This document shows, one piece after another, positions 36,625-44,103 of a stretch of 64,000 nt of DNA. Source of the stretch: Streptomyces iranensis (GTDB lineage: Bacteria > Actinomycetota > Actinomycetes > Streptomycetales > Streptomycetaceae); assembly GCF_017874715.1 (NCBI RefSeq), contig NZ_JAGGLR010000025.1, positions 1-64,000 of the forward strand. Reading direction: 5' to 3'. The notes under the pieces are model-generated. The model was not told the origin of the DNA. It saw only the letters and a program-made list of their open reading frames with translations, and searched no databases. Both the position numbers and the translations under genes were made by a program. How positions within the stretch are numbered: position 1 is the first letter of the stretch; each line of letters starts with the position of its first letter.

Positions 36625-37089
36625 TCAGCCCCGGCGGGCCTTCCTGAGCCACAGCAGGCCCGTGACCGGCAGGAAGATCGGGATGAACAGATAGCCCATC
36701 CCGTAGTCGGACCACACCGTCTGGTCCGGGAAGGCCGACGGATCGGCGAGGGTCCAGGTGCCCACGGTCAGCACCCCCAGCAGCTCCAGCGCACAGCAGA
36801 CGATCGCCGCCTTACGGGCGCCTTCGCCGCCGCGCACCAGCGAGACCGTGATGAACGCGTACACCGCGGCGGAGACCGCCGAGAGGATGTAGGCGAGCGG
36901 GGCCTCCTGGTACTGCGCGATCAGCTGGTAGATCGAGCGGGACGCGGCGGCCACCGTGAACACCCCGTAGAGCATCACCAGCAGCCGCCCCGGGCCCTGA
37001 CCGAGCCCGGTGCGCGCAGCGGATTCCGCCTTCCCGGCCGTCTTCCCTGCCTTCCCGGCCGCTTTCCCGGCCGCCGGGTCCTCGGTCAT
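36625..37089 (-). CDS. Four-helix integral membrane protein, unknown
   Basis: I read 154 residues from ATG 37089 (MTEDPAAGKAAGKAGK), which has GGGAGG 6 bp upstream. The N-terminal 30 residues are Lys/Ala-rich and cytosolic. Four hydrophobic helices follow, including LLVMLYGVFTVAAASRSIYQ, LAYILSAVSAAVYAFITVSL, AAIVCCALELLGVLTVGTWT and YLFIPIFLPVTGLLWL. The last resembles other actinobacterial small membrane proteins without known role. It follows another four-helix protein gene by 16 bp, so the two probably work together. Confidence 0.8.
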   Translation of the reverse strand: MTEDPAAGKAAGKAGKTAGKAESAARTGLGQGPGRLLVMLYGVFTVAAASRSIYQLIAQYQEAPLAYILSAVSAAVYAFITVSLVRGGEGARKAAIVCCALELLGVLTVGTWTLADPSAFPDQTVWSDYGMGYLFIPIFLPVTGLLWLRKARRG

Positions 37090-37105
37090 CGACGCCTCCC
37101 GTGAT

Positions 37106-37474
37106 TCAGCCACCGACGCCTCCCCAGATGTCGTAGAGCCGCACCTCGAGCACGGCCAGCACCACGGCCGCCGCGGAGACCGTCGCCGACCCCCAGCGGG
37201 TCCGCTCGGTCAGCGACATGAACGCCGCGATCGGCACCGCGAGCGCCGAGCCGATGAGATACGCCACGAAGATGGCCACACCCTGCTGGGGGTCGTCCCC
37301 GCCCGCCAGCCGCACCACTCCTATGACCAGCTGCACGACCGCCAGCAGGGCCACCACGGCCATGCCGATGAAGTGCCAGTCCTTGGTCGGCTGGTCCCGG
37401 TAGGCGGCGAAGCCGCACCACGCGGCGAGGAGGAGCGCGGTCACACCGAGCGCGACCGTCAGCGCGTCGATCAA
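37106..37474 (-). CDS. Small four-helix membrane protein, TTG start
   Basis: I place the start at a TTG at 37474 (MIDALTVALGVTALLLAAWC) because GGAGG lies 5 bp upstream and the hydrophobic helix starts at once. The upstream in-frame ATG would add a Gly/Arg-rich, non-membrane leader. The 122-residue product has four helices: VALGVTALLLAAWCGFAAY, FIGMAVVALLAVVQLVIGVV, GVAIFVAYLIGSALAVPIAA and SATVSAAAVVLAVLEV. It is the first gene of a pair with the 36625 gene. Function unknown. Confidence 0.75.
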   Translation of the reverse strand: MIDALTVALGVTALLLAAWCGFAAYRDQPTKDWHFIGMAVVALLAVVQLVIGVVRLAGGDDPQQGVAIFVAYLIGSALAVPIAAFMSLTERTRWGSATVSAAAVVLAVLEVRLYDIWGGVGG

Positions 37475-37623
37475 CGGGACCTCCGCGCGGTGCGGCGGCG
37501 CACCCGACGGCGGCGCACACAGGGAGTGACAAGCATGGGACGAGGGTAATCGGCCCGGCCCGCCGCACTGCGCTCGGCCCCGCGCCCGAGGGCCTCCGCC
37601 ACCCCCCACGTACGCTGCGGCTC

Positions 37624-38271
37624 ATGAAGATCTCCGCTGACGCGCTGTTGTTCGACAACGACGGAACCCTCGTCTCGTCCCTGGATTCGGTCCTGCGCTG
37701 CTGGACCCGCTGGGCCGGGGAGCAGGGGATTGCGGCGGAGGACTTCGCCCGGGTCGAGCTGCACGGCCGCCCGGCCGACGACATCATCGCCGAGCTGCTC
37801 CCCGCCGACCGCGCCCCGCGGGCCCGTGCGCGCATCGACGAGCTGGAGCTGGAGGACGTACCGGGCGGGGTGAAGCTGCTCCCCGGCGCCGCCGAGCTGC
37901 TGGCGGGGCTGCCCGCCGGGCGCTGGGCCGTGGTCACCTCCGCCTACCGCGAGCTGGCCGAGGCCCGCCTGGCGGAGGTGGCGATCCGGCCCGGGACGCT
38001 GATCAGCGCCGATGACATCACCCGCGGCAAGCCCCACCCCGAGCCGTTCCTGCTGGCCGCCGAGCGGCTCGGAGTCGACCCGGCACGCTGTGTGGTCTTC
38101 GAGGACGCCCCGGCCGGGCTCGCGGCGGGCCGCGCGGCCGGGATGCGGACCGTGGCATTGGCCACAACGACCGACCGGGCCGAGCTGGTCGCCGATGTCG
38201 TGGTCGAGGACCTGTCGGCCGTGTCCGTACAGGTCTCCGACGGGGGAGTGGAGATCACCTGCCGGGTCTGA
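37624..38271 (+). CDS. HAD-superfamily hydrolase (phosphatase)
   Basis: The 215-residue HAD subfamily IA protein has nucleophile Asp11 and acid Asp13 in LLFDNDGTLVSSLDS, motif II Ser/Thr in WAVVTSAYREL, motif III Lys in RGKPHPEPFLLAAE, and motif IV VVFEDAPAGLAAG. A helical cap lies between motifs I and II. The likely activity is phosphosugar or phosphoglycolate dephosphorylation, as in the closely similar YfbT/GPP group; the exact substrate is open. Confidence 0.9.
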   Translation: MKISADALLFDNDGTLVSSLDSVLRCWTRWAGEQGIAAEDFARVELHGRPADDIIAELLPADRAPRARARIDELELEDVPGGVKLLPGAAELLAGLPAGRWAVVTSAYRELAEARLAEVAIRPGTLISADDITRGKPHPEPFLLAAERLGVDPARCVVFEDAPAGLAAGRAAGMRTVALATTTDRAELVADVVVEDLSAVSVQVSDGGVEITCRV

Positions 38272-38318
38272 ACCGGGTCCCGGCCGCCCCGCCGCCCGTC
38301 CACGGACCGAGCGGCGCC

Positions 38319-38333
38319 GTCCGTTATGCGGAC
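38319..38333. promoter_or_regulatory. Inverted repeat upstream of the metNIQ leader
   Basis: GTCCG-ttatg-CGGAC is a perfect inverted repeat 43 bp before the leader peptide ATG. A shorter GTCC-ac-GGAC lies about 20 bp further upstream. They are placed where an operator or promoter would be expected. No regulator is known for them; this is a weak call. Confidence 0.35.
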
Positions 38334-38375
38334 ATGCTTGATAGGTCCGCACCGGTGTCTGTTTTACTTGCAGCC

Positions 38376-38462
38376 ATGACCACGACGAGCTGCCGCATCC
38401 CTGCGACCGAGGCGATCCCCACGCCCGGTGCTCGTTGTCGGTGTCGAATGTGTGACCGCTGA
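38376..38462 (+). CDS. Cys-rich leader peptide of metNIQ
   Basis: The short reading frame encodes 28 residues starting MTTTSCRIPATEAI and ending GARCRCRMCDR-stop. Three of its four Cys lie in the last eight residues. It lies 210 bp before metN. Actinobacteria commonly place such polycysteine leader peptides before sulfur-assimilation and methionine/cysteine genes; in mycobacteria, ribosome stalling at Cys codons when Cys is scarce derepresses the downstream gene. I infer the same cysteine attenuation here. The gap 38463-38672 has GC-rich potential hairpins and no other gene. Confidence 0.7.
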   Translation: MTTTSCRIPATEAIPTPGARCRCRMCDR

Positions 38463-38672
38463 GGGCCCCTGCTGAGCCTCGCGCCCCGAAGCGAGACCCG
38501 CTGAGCCGGATCCGTGCGTCCATCGCGCCGGACCGCGCCGCCCCGCGTCACCGGAACCCGAACCGCGCCCACACACCGGGCATGCCCTCGGGTCCACCCT
38601 GCCGCGTTCCGAAATGAACGAGCCGTGCCCGGCGGCACCAACCGCCGTGCACTCAACAGTGACGGAAACCCT

Positions 38673-39728
38673 GTGATCACCACCACGGACCTGACCAAGG
38701 TCTACCGCTCACGAGGCCGCGAGGTCACCGCCCTCGACGGCGTCGATCTGCATGTCCGCGAGGGTGAGGTGTACGGCGTCGTCGGCCAGAGCGGCGCCGG
38801 GAAGTCCACCCTCATCCGCTGTGTCAACCTCCTGGAGCGCCCCACCTCCGGCACGGTCAGCGTGGCCGGCCAGGACCTCACCGCACTCGCCGGGCGCGGC
38901 CACCGTGCGGGGTCCGCGCTGCGCCAGGCGCGCAGCCGTGTCGGCATGGTGTTCCAGCACTTCAACCTGCTCTCCTCGCGCACCGTGCGGGACAACGTCG
39001 AGCTGCCCCTGGAGATCCTCGGCGTCTCCGGCAAGGAGCGCACCCGCAAGGCCCTGGAGCTGCTGGAGCTGGTGGGCCTCGCCGACAAGGCGAAGGCGTA
39101 CCCCGCGCAGCTCTCCGGCGGCCAGAAGCAGCGCGTCGGCATCGCCCGCGCGCTCGCCGGCGACCCCAAGGTGCTGCTCTCGGACGAGGCGACCTCCGCG
39201 CTCGACCCCGAGACCACCCGCTCGATCCTCCAGCTGCTGCGCGACCTCAATGAGCAGCTGGGCCTGACCGTGCTGCTCATCACCCACGAGATGGACGTCG
39301 TCAAGAGGATCTGCGACTCGGCCGCGCTGATGCGCGACGGGCGGATCGTGGAGTCCGGCAAGGTCAGCGAGTTGCTGGCCACGCCCGGCTCCGAGCTGGC
39401 CCAGGAGCTCTTCCCGGTCGGCGGGGTGCCCTCGGGCGAGGACCGCACGGTCGTGGACGTCACCTTCCAGGGCGAGGCGGCCACCAAGCCGGTCATCTCC
39501 CAGCTGTCCCGTACGTACAACATCGACATCTCGATCCTCGGCGCCGCCATGGACACCGTCGGCGGCCACCAGGTCGGGCGGATGCGGATCGAGCTGCCCG
39601 GCCGGTTCGAGGAGAACGTCGTCCCGATCGGCTTCCTGCGGGAGCAGGGCCTCCAGGTCGATGTGGCGGCCATCGCCGACGGCCCGCGCGCGAACCCGAC
39701 CCCGCTGCTCAAGGAGGGCGCCAAGTGA
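38673..39728 (+). CDS. metN: Methionine ABC transporter, ATP-binding protein
   Basis: MetN powers D/L-methionine uptake. The 351-residue protein has Walker A GQSGAGKSTLIRC, signature LSGGQKQRVGIARAL, Walker B KVLLSDEATSALDPETT and the switch His in ITHEMDVV. A C-terminal NIL domain (about 275-350, VVDVTFQGEAATKPVISQLS onward) binds methionine to inhibit transport. The GTG at 38673 starts MITTTDLTKVYRSRG. It overlaps metI by 4 bp and lies downstream of the Cys leader. Confidence 0.95.
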   Translation: MITTTDLTKVYRSRGREVTALDGVDLHVREGEVYGVVGQSGAGKSTLIRCVNLLERPTSGTVSVAGQDLTALAGRGHRAGSALRQARSRVGMVFQHFNLLSSRTVRDNVELPLEILGVSGKERTRKALELLELVGLADKAKAYPAQLSGGQKQRVGIARALAGDPKVLLSDEATSALDPETTRSILQLLRDLNEQLGLTVLLITHEMDVVKRICDSAALMRDGRIVESGKVSELLATPGSELAQELFPVGGVPSGEDRTVVDVTFQGEAATKPVISQLSRTYNIDISILGAAMDTVGGHQVGRMRIELPGRFEENVVPIGFLREQGLQVDVAAIADGPRANPTPLLKEGAK

Positions 39729-40507
39729 CCTGGTCCGAGATGGAGCCCCTGCTGGAGCAGGCGTGTTGGGACACCCTCTACATGGTGGGCTGGTCGGCGC
39801 TGATCGCCGTCGCCGGCGGACTGCCGCTCGGCGTGCTGCTGGTCCTCACCGACCGCGGCGGAGTGCTCCGAAACGTCGTGGTGAACAAGGTCGTCGGGCA
39901 GGTCGTCAACATCGCCCGCTCGATGCCGTTCATCATCCTGATGGTCGCCCTGATCTCCTTCACCCGCGCGATCGTCGGCACCACCATCGGTCCCGAGGCC
40001 GCCATCGTGCCCCTGGCCATCGGCGCCATCCCCTTCTACGCCCGGCTCGTGGAGACCTCGGTGCGCGAGGTGGACGGCGGGCTGGTGGAGGCCGTGCAGT
40101 CGATGGGCGGCTCCACCTGGACGGTCGTCCGCAAGGTGCTGCTGCCCGAGTCGCTGCCGTCGCTGATCTCCAGCGCGACCACCACGATCGTCGCGCTCAT
40201 CGGGTACTCCGCGATGGCCGGCACGGTCGGCGCCGGTGGCCTCGGTGACCTCGCCGTCCGCTACGGCTATCTGCGGTTCGAGACCAAGCTGATGTGGATC
40301 ACCGTCGCCATCCTCGCGGTGGTCATCGCCGTCATCCAGTTCGCGGGCGACCTCGCCGCCCGCGGCCTGTCGCACCGCGGCCGCTCCTCGGTCGCCCCGC
40401 GGCTGGTGCTGCTGCGCGGCGGCGCGTCCCGGGCCGGGAAGCCCGCGCCGGAGCGGCGGGCCGCGCCCGCCGAGATCGAGACCGTGGAGCCCACCAAGGT
40501 CCCCTGA
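39725..40507 (+). CDS. metI: Methionine ABC transporter, permease
   Basis: The 260-residue inner-membrane permease has five to six helices and the coupling loop GLVEAVQSMGGSTWTVVRKV with LPESLPSL for docking to MetN. The first helix is DTLYMVGWSALIAVAGGLPL. It is about 40 residues longer than E. coli MetI, with an Arg/Ala-rich cytosolic tail (after residue 215). It overlaps metN, and metQ follows after 90 bp. Confidence 0.95.
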   Translation: MTWSEMEPLLEQACWDTLYMVGWSALIAVAGGLPLGVLLVLTDRGGVLRNVVVNKVVGQVVNIARSMPFIILMVALISFTRAIVGTTIGPEAAIVPLAIGAIPFYARLVETSVREVDGGLVEAVQSMGGSTWTVVRKVLLPESLPSLISSATTTIVALIGYSAMAGTVGAGGLGDLAVRYGYLRFETKLMWITVAILAVVIAVIQFAGDLAARGLSHRGRSSVAPRLVLLRGGASRAGKPAPERRAAPAEIETVEPTKVP

Positions 40508-40597
40508 GCCCCCACCCCTTCACCCCGTACCGCCCCGCCCGAAATCCGCTTCCGCACCCGCGGCGGATTCGTGCGCCCCCGAAGAAAGGCACTTTTC

Positions 40598-41422
40598 GTG
40601 CGTAACACCACCAAGACCGTCACCACCGTCCTCGCCGCCGGAGCGCTCGCCCTCGGTGCCGCCGCGTGCGGCGCCCCGGGTTCGTCGGACGACAAGAACG
40701 GCGCGCTGGTCGTCGCCGCGAGCCCCGTCCCGCACGCGGAGATCCTCAACTACGTCAAGGACCACCTGGCCGACAAGGCGGGCCTCAAGCTCGAGGTGAA
40801 GGAGTTCACCGACTACAACACGCCGAACCTCTCCACCCAGGACGGCTCGGTCGGTGCCAACTACTTCCAGAACCAGCCGTTCCTCGACGACTTCAACAAG
40901 AAGAAGGGCACCGACATCGTGCCCGTCGTCACCGTGCACCTCGAACCGCTCGGCCTCTACTCGCACAAGGTGAAGAAGGCCGGTGAGCTCAAGAAGGGCG
41001 CCACCGTGGCCGTCCCGAGCGACACGGTCAACGAGGCCCGCGCGCTGAAGCTGCTGGACGCCAACGGGATCGTCAAGCTCAAGAGCGGCGTCGGCAACGA
41101 GGCCACCCCCAAGGACATCACCGCCAACCCCAAGGGCCTGAAGTTCAAGGAGCTGGAGGCCGCCCAGCTGCCGCGGTCGCTCGACGACGTGGACGCCGCG
41201 GTCATCAACGGCAACTACGCCATCGAGGCGAACCTCAAGCCCGCCAAGGACGCCATCGTCCTCGAATCGCCCAAGAACAACCCGTACGGCAACTTCCTGG
41301 CCGTGAAGAAGGGCAACGAGGACGACCCGCGCGTCAAGAAGCTGGCCAAGCTCCTCACCTCCCCCGAGGTGAAGAAGTTCATCAAGGACAAGTACCAGGG
41401 CTCCGTACTGCCGTCCTTCTGA
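40598..41422 (+). CDS. metQ: Methionine-binding lipoprotein
   Basis: MetQ captures methionine outside the membrane and delivers it to MetI. The 274-residue protein has a lipoprotein signal ending LALGAAAC (lipidated Cys24). The NlpA/MetQ fold follows: LVVAASPVPHAEILNYVKDH, DYNTPNLSTQDGSVGANYFQ, NQPFLDDFN and DAAVINGNYAIEANLKPAKD. The GTG at 40598 (RNTTKTVTT) is preceded by AAAGG. A strong terminator follows the gene. Confidence 0.95.
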   Translation: MRNTTKTVTTVLAAGALALGAAACGAPGSSDDKNGALVVAASPVPHAEILNYVKDHLADKAGLKLEVKEFTDYNTPNLSTQDGSVGANYFQNQPFLDDFNKKKGTDIVPVVTVHLEPLGLYSHKVKKAGELKKGATVAVPSDTVNEARALKLLDANGIVKLKSGVGNEATPKDITANPKGLKFKELEAAQLPRSLDDVDAAVINGNYAIEANLKPAKDAIVLESPKNNPYGNFLAVKKGNEDDPRVKKLAKLLTSPEVKKFIKDKYQGSVLPSF

Positions 41423-41488
41423 TCCGCGGCACACCGTCACCACCGCAACGAATTCGCCAACGTTTCCCGCCCGCCGGCGGATCCCCCG

Positions 41489-41525
41489 AGGCTCCGCATC
41501 CGGACCAGAACCGGATGCGGAGCCT
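41489..41525 (+). terminator. Terminator after metQ
   Basis: AGGCTCCGCATCCGG (41489-41503), a 7-base loop accagaa, and CCGGATGCGGAGCCT (41511-41525) form a perfect 15-bp stem followed by tccga. It closes the metNIQ operon 67 bp after the stop codon. Confidence 0.85.
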
Positions 41526-41620
41526 TCCGATTCACCCCCCGTGCTGCATTTCCCCTGCGTGATGCTGCATGCTGGGCCTTTCCACGGCCCAGACAACCAC
41601 CCCCGGTTACGGAGCGGCGC

Positions 41621-42268
41621 ATGACATCCACCTTCCCGGACATCTCCATCAGCACGGAACGGCTGGTGCTGCGCCCGTTCGAGGAAGCGGACATACCCGC
41701 GCTCGCGGACATGATGAATGACGAAAGCGTCATCGCCTGGACCCGGGCGCCCTATCCGTACAGGCTCGCCGACGCCCGCGACCAGGCGCTGCGACTCGCC
41801 CCGGCGGAACGGACCACCGGCCGCGGAATCGTCTTCGCGGTCGCCGAATTCCTCACCCAGCGGCTCGTCGGCATCGTGCATCTGCGGAATACCGACTGGC
41901 GGCTGCTGGCCACCGAGGTCAGCTATATCGTCGCCCACTGGGCGCGCGGTGAGGGCTACGCCTCGGAGTCGGTGCTGGCCGTGGCCCGCTGGCTGTTCCA
42001 GGACCAGAAGTTCGAGCGCCTGGAGCTGCGCACCGCCGCGGGCAACACCGCCGCCCAGCAGGTCGCCCAGAAGGTCGGCTGCATCAGCGAGGGCGTATTG
42101 CGCCACGCCTGGATAGCCCGCACCCAGACGGAGGACGGCGGCTGGACCGATCTGCGCACCGACCTCATCGTCTGGAGCCTGCTCGCCGAGGACCTCGACG
42201 GCACTCCCGACCGGATCTCCGGGCCCGACGGCTTCGGCGTCTACCCCACCTACTCCGACTGGGGCTGA
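41621..42268 (+). CDS. GNAT N-acetyltransferase (RimJ/RimL type)
   Basis: The 215-residue protein begins TERLVLRPFEEADIPALADM, the RimJ/RimL-type opening, and has VSYIVAHWARGEGYASESVL (acetyl-CoA loop) and RLELRTAAGNTAAQQVAQKV with GCISEGVLRHAWI. Such enzymes acetylate N-terminal or side-chain amines of proteins or small molecules. The 352 bp from metQ hold only the terminator. The 297 bp after the gene (42269-42565) contain nothing I can call. Confidence 0.88.
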   Translation: MTSTFPDISISTERLVLRPFEEADIPALADMMNDESVIAWTRAPYPYRLADARDQALRLAPAERTTGRGIVFAVAEFLTQRLVGIVHLRNTDWRLLATEVSYIVAHWARGEGYASESVLAVARWLFQDQKFERLELRTAAGNTAAQQVAQKVGCISEGVLRHAWIARTQTEDGGWTDLRTDLIVWSLLAEDLDGTPDRISGPDGFGVYPTYSDWG

Positions 42269-42565
42269 CACCTCCGACCGCACCCCGGCCGGGGCGGACA
42301 TCCGGCGCATTCGCGCCGTCCGCGCCCTCGGCGCACCACCCCAGCGCCCGCCCCCGCTCCGGCGGTCCGGACCAGCCGGGGTACTCTCTGTCCGCGCCGA
42401 GCACCCGCGCCTCGGCGGCGTCCGGGGCCGTGCCCCGCGCATCCGCGGCGCACCGGCCGCGACCCGCCCGTGGACCCCCGCGGGCACCACACCGCGACGC
42501 ATCCGCACCCCACCGCGACGCACCCGACAGACCCGACCCGCCACACATAGGGGAGAACAAGGACG

Positions 42566-43819
42566 ATGGCCGACCGCGTCACGGTGATCGGTTGGGACGG
42601 CACCCCGCTCACGGACGCGGCCCGCTCCGCCCTCGGCGCGGCCACCCTCGTGGCCGGCGCCGCCCATCACCTGGCGCTGCCCGAGGTCCCGCCCGGCGCC
42701 GAGCGGATCCGGCTCGGCAGCGTGGACCTCGCGGCCCGCAGGATCGCCCAGCACCGCGGCTCCGCCGTGGTCCTGGCCGACGGCGACCCCGGCTTCTTCG
42801 GCGTCGTCCGCGCCCTGCGCGCCCCCGAGCACGGGCTCGAGGTCGAGGTCGTCCCCGCCGTCTCCTCCGTCGCCACCGCCTTCGCGCGGGCCGGGATGCC
42901 CTGGGACGACGCCCAGGTCGTCGTCGCCCACAGCCGCGATCTGCGCCGCGCGGTCAACGTCTGCCGCGCCCACACCAAGGTCGCCGTCCTCACCTCGCCC
43001 GGTGCGGGGCCCGCCGAACTCGCGCTGCTGCTCGGCCCGGTGCACCGCACCTTCGTCATCTGCGAGGCCCTGGGCACCGAGCGCGAGCAGGTCACCGTGC
43101 TGACCTCCGACAAGGTCGCCGACCACACCTGGCGCGACCCCAACGTCGTCATCGTCATCGGCGGCTCCGGCACAGCGCCCGTCCGCGGCGGTTCGCCGGC
43201 CGGTGCCGGGCGTGGTGCCCTCCAGGGCGGCGGCTGGATCGCCGGACGCGAGCCCGGCTACCCGGGCACTGTCCGCGGCTGGGCGCTGCCCGGCCCCGCG
43301 TACGGGACCGCGCTGAGCGAGAGCGAGTCCCCGCAGCTGCGCGCCCTCCAACTCGCCCGCGTCGGCCCCCGCCTGGGCGACCTGGTCTGGGACATCGGAG
43401 CGGGCAGCGGTGCGGCGGCCGTCGAGACCGCCGGGTTCGGCGCCGCCGTCATCGCCGTCGACCGCGATCCCGACGCCTGCGAGCGCACCGCCACCCTGGC
43501 CCGCCGCTTCGCCGTACAGCTCCAGGTGGTCCAGGGCGTCGCGCCCGAGGTGCTGGAGGACCTGCCGGAGCCGGACGTGGTGCGGATCGGCGGCGGGGGC
43601 GCGCCCGTGGTCGCCGCGTGCGCCGCGCGCCGCCCCGAGCGCATCGTCACGCAGGCCGTGACCCGGGACGAGGCGGAGGCCATCGGCGCGGCGCTGGAGG
43701 ACGGCGGCTACGCCGTCGAATGCGTGCTGTCGCAATCCGTCGAACTGGACACGCGGGGCTGGACCGAACGGGAGCGCGCGGTCGCCTTCATGCTGTGCGG
43801 CCACCGCCCGCACCAGTGA
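42566..43819 (+). CDS. cobL: Precorrin-6Y C5,15-methyltransferase (CbiE-CbiT fusion)
   Basis: CobL methylates C5 and C15 and decarboxylates precorrin-6Y in corrin ring synthesis, using SAM. The 417-residue protein joins a CbiE-like tetrapyrrole methylase (about 1-200: TVIGWDGTPLTDAARSAL, VVLADGDPGFFGVVRAL, VVPAVSSVATAFARAGMPWD) to a CbiT-like Rossmann methyltransferase (about 255-400: VWDIGAGSGAAAVETAG, VIAVDRDPDACERTATLA). An acidic-to-Gly/Ala linker separates them. The ATG has GGGGAG about 10 bp upstream. Other cobalamin genes follow. Confidence 0.95.
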   Translation: MADRVTVIGWDGTPLTDAARSALGAATLVAGAAHHLALPEVPPGAERIRLGSVDLAARRIAQHRGSAVVLADGDPGFFGVVRALRAPEHGLEVEVVPAVSSVATAFARAGMPWDDAQVVVAHSRDLRRAVNVCRAHTKVAVLTSPGAGPAELALLLGPVHRTFVICEALGTEREQVTVLTSDKVADHTWRDPNVVIVIGGSGTAPVRGGSPAGAGRGALQGGGWIAGREPGYPGTVRGWALPGPAYGTALSESESPQLRALQLARVGPRLGDLVWDIGAGSGAAAVETAGFGAAVIAVDRDPDACERTATLARRFAVQLQVVQGVAPEVLEDLPEPDVVRIGGGGAPVVAACAARRPERIVTQAVTRDEAEAIGAALEDGGYAVECVLSQSVELDTRGWTERERAVAFMLCGHRPHQ

Positions 43820-44082
43820 TTTTGTCCTTGTGACGTTCGCCCCGAGCTTCGCCCCGGTGACCTGCTCCGGGCATCGCCCGGGGTAGGCTGGCGGATCGTT
43901 GTACTGCCTATACCGCTGCCCGGCGTTCGGTGCTTTATTGGCCAAAGGCCGGAATGTGCCCCTCCCTTGGTGGGGCCGCGGTAGGCAAGCCTCGGGCGTG
44001 TCTACGTGCCGCGCACGGCGCATGCTCGTTCTTGCTCAGGGGGCTTGCTCTCGGCGGTAGGCGGTTGGAAGGAGCACTAGCG

Positions 44083-44103
44083 ATGGGCGAGGGGTACGCA
44101 TGA
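44083..44103 (+). CDS. Possible six-codon leader ORF before bluB-cobT
   Basis: An AAGGAG site is followed 7 bp later by ATG (44083) encoding M-G-E-G-Y-A, whose TGA overlaps the ATG of the large gene at 44100 (ATGA). The large gene has a weaker GAGGGG site inside this mini-ORF. Termination-reinitiation coupling is plausible. The rest of 43820-44099 shows no gene and no cobalamin riboswitch that I can recognise. Confidence 0.4.
   Translation: MGEGYA

Noticed and set aside
40520..44023. An 1167-codon open frame opposite metQ, GNAT and cobL
   Set aside because: It is opposite three real genes and is explained by high GC third positions.
43820..44099. Cobalamin riboswitch before bluB-cobT
   Set aside because: The position is attractive, but I could not find the B12-box or the conserved core, so no riboswitch is called.
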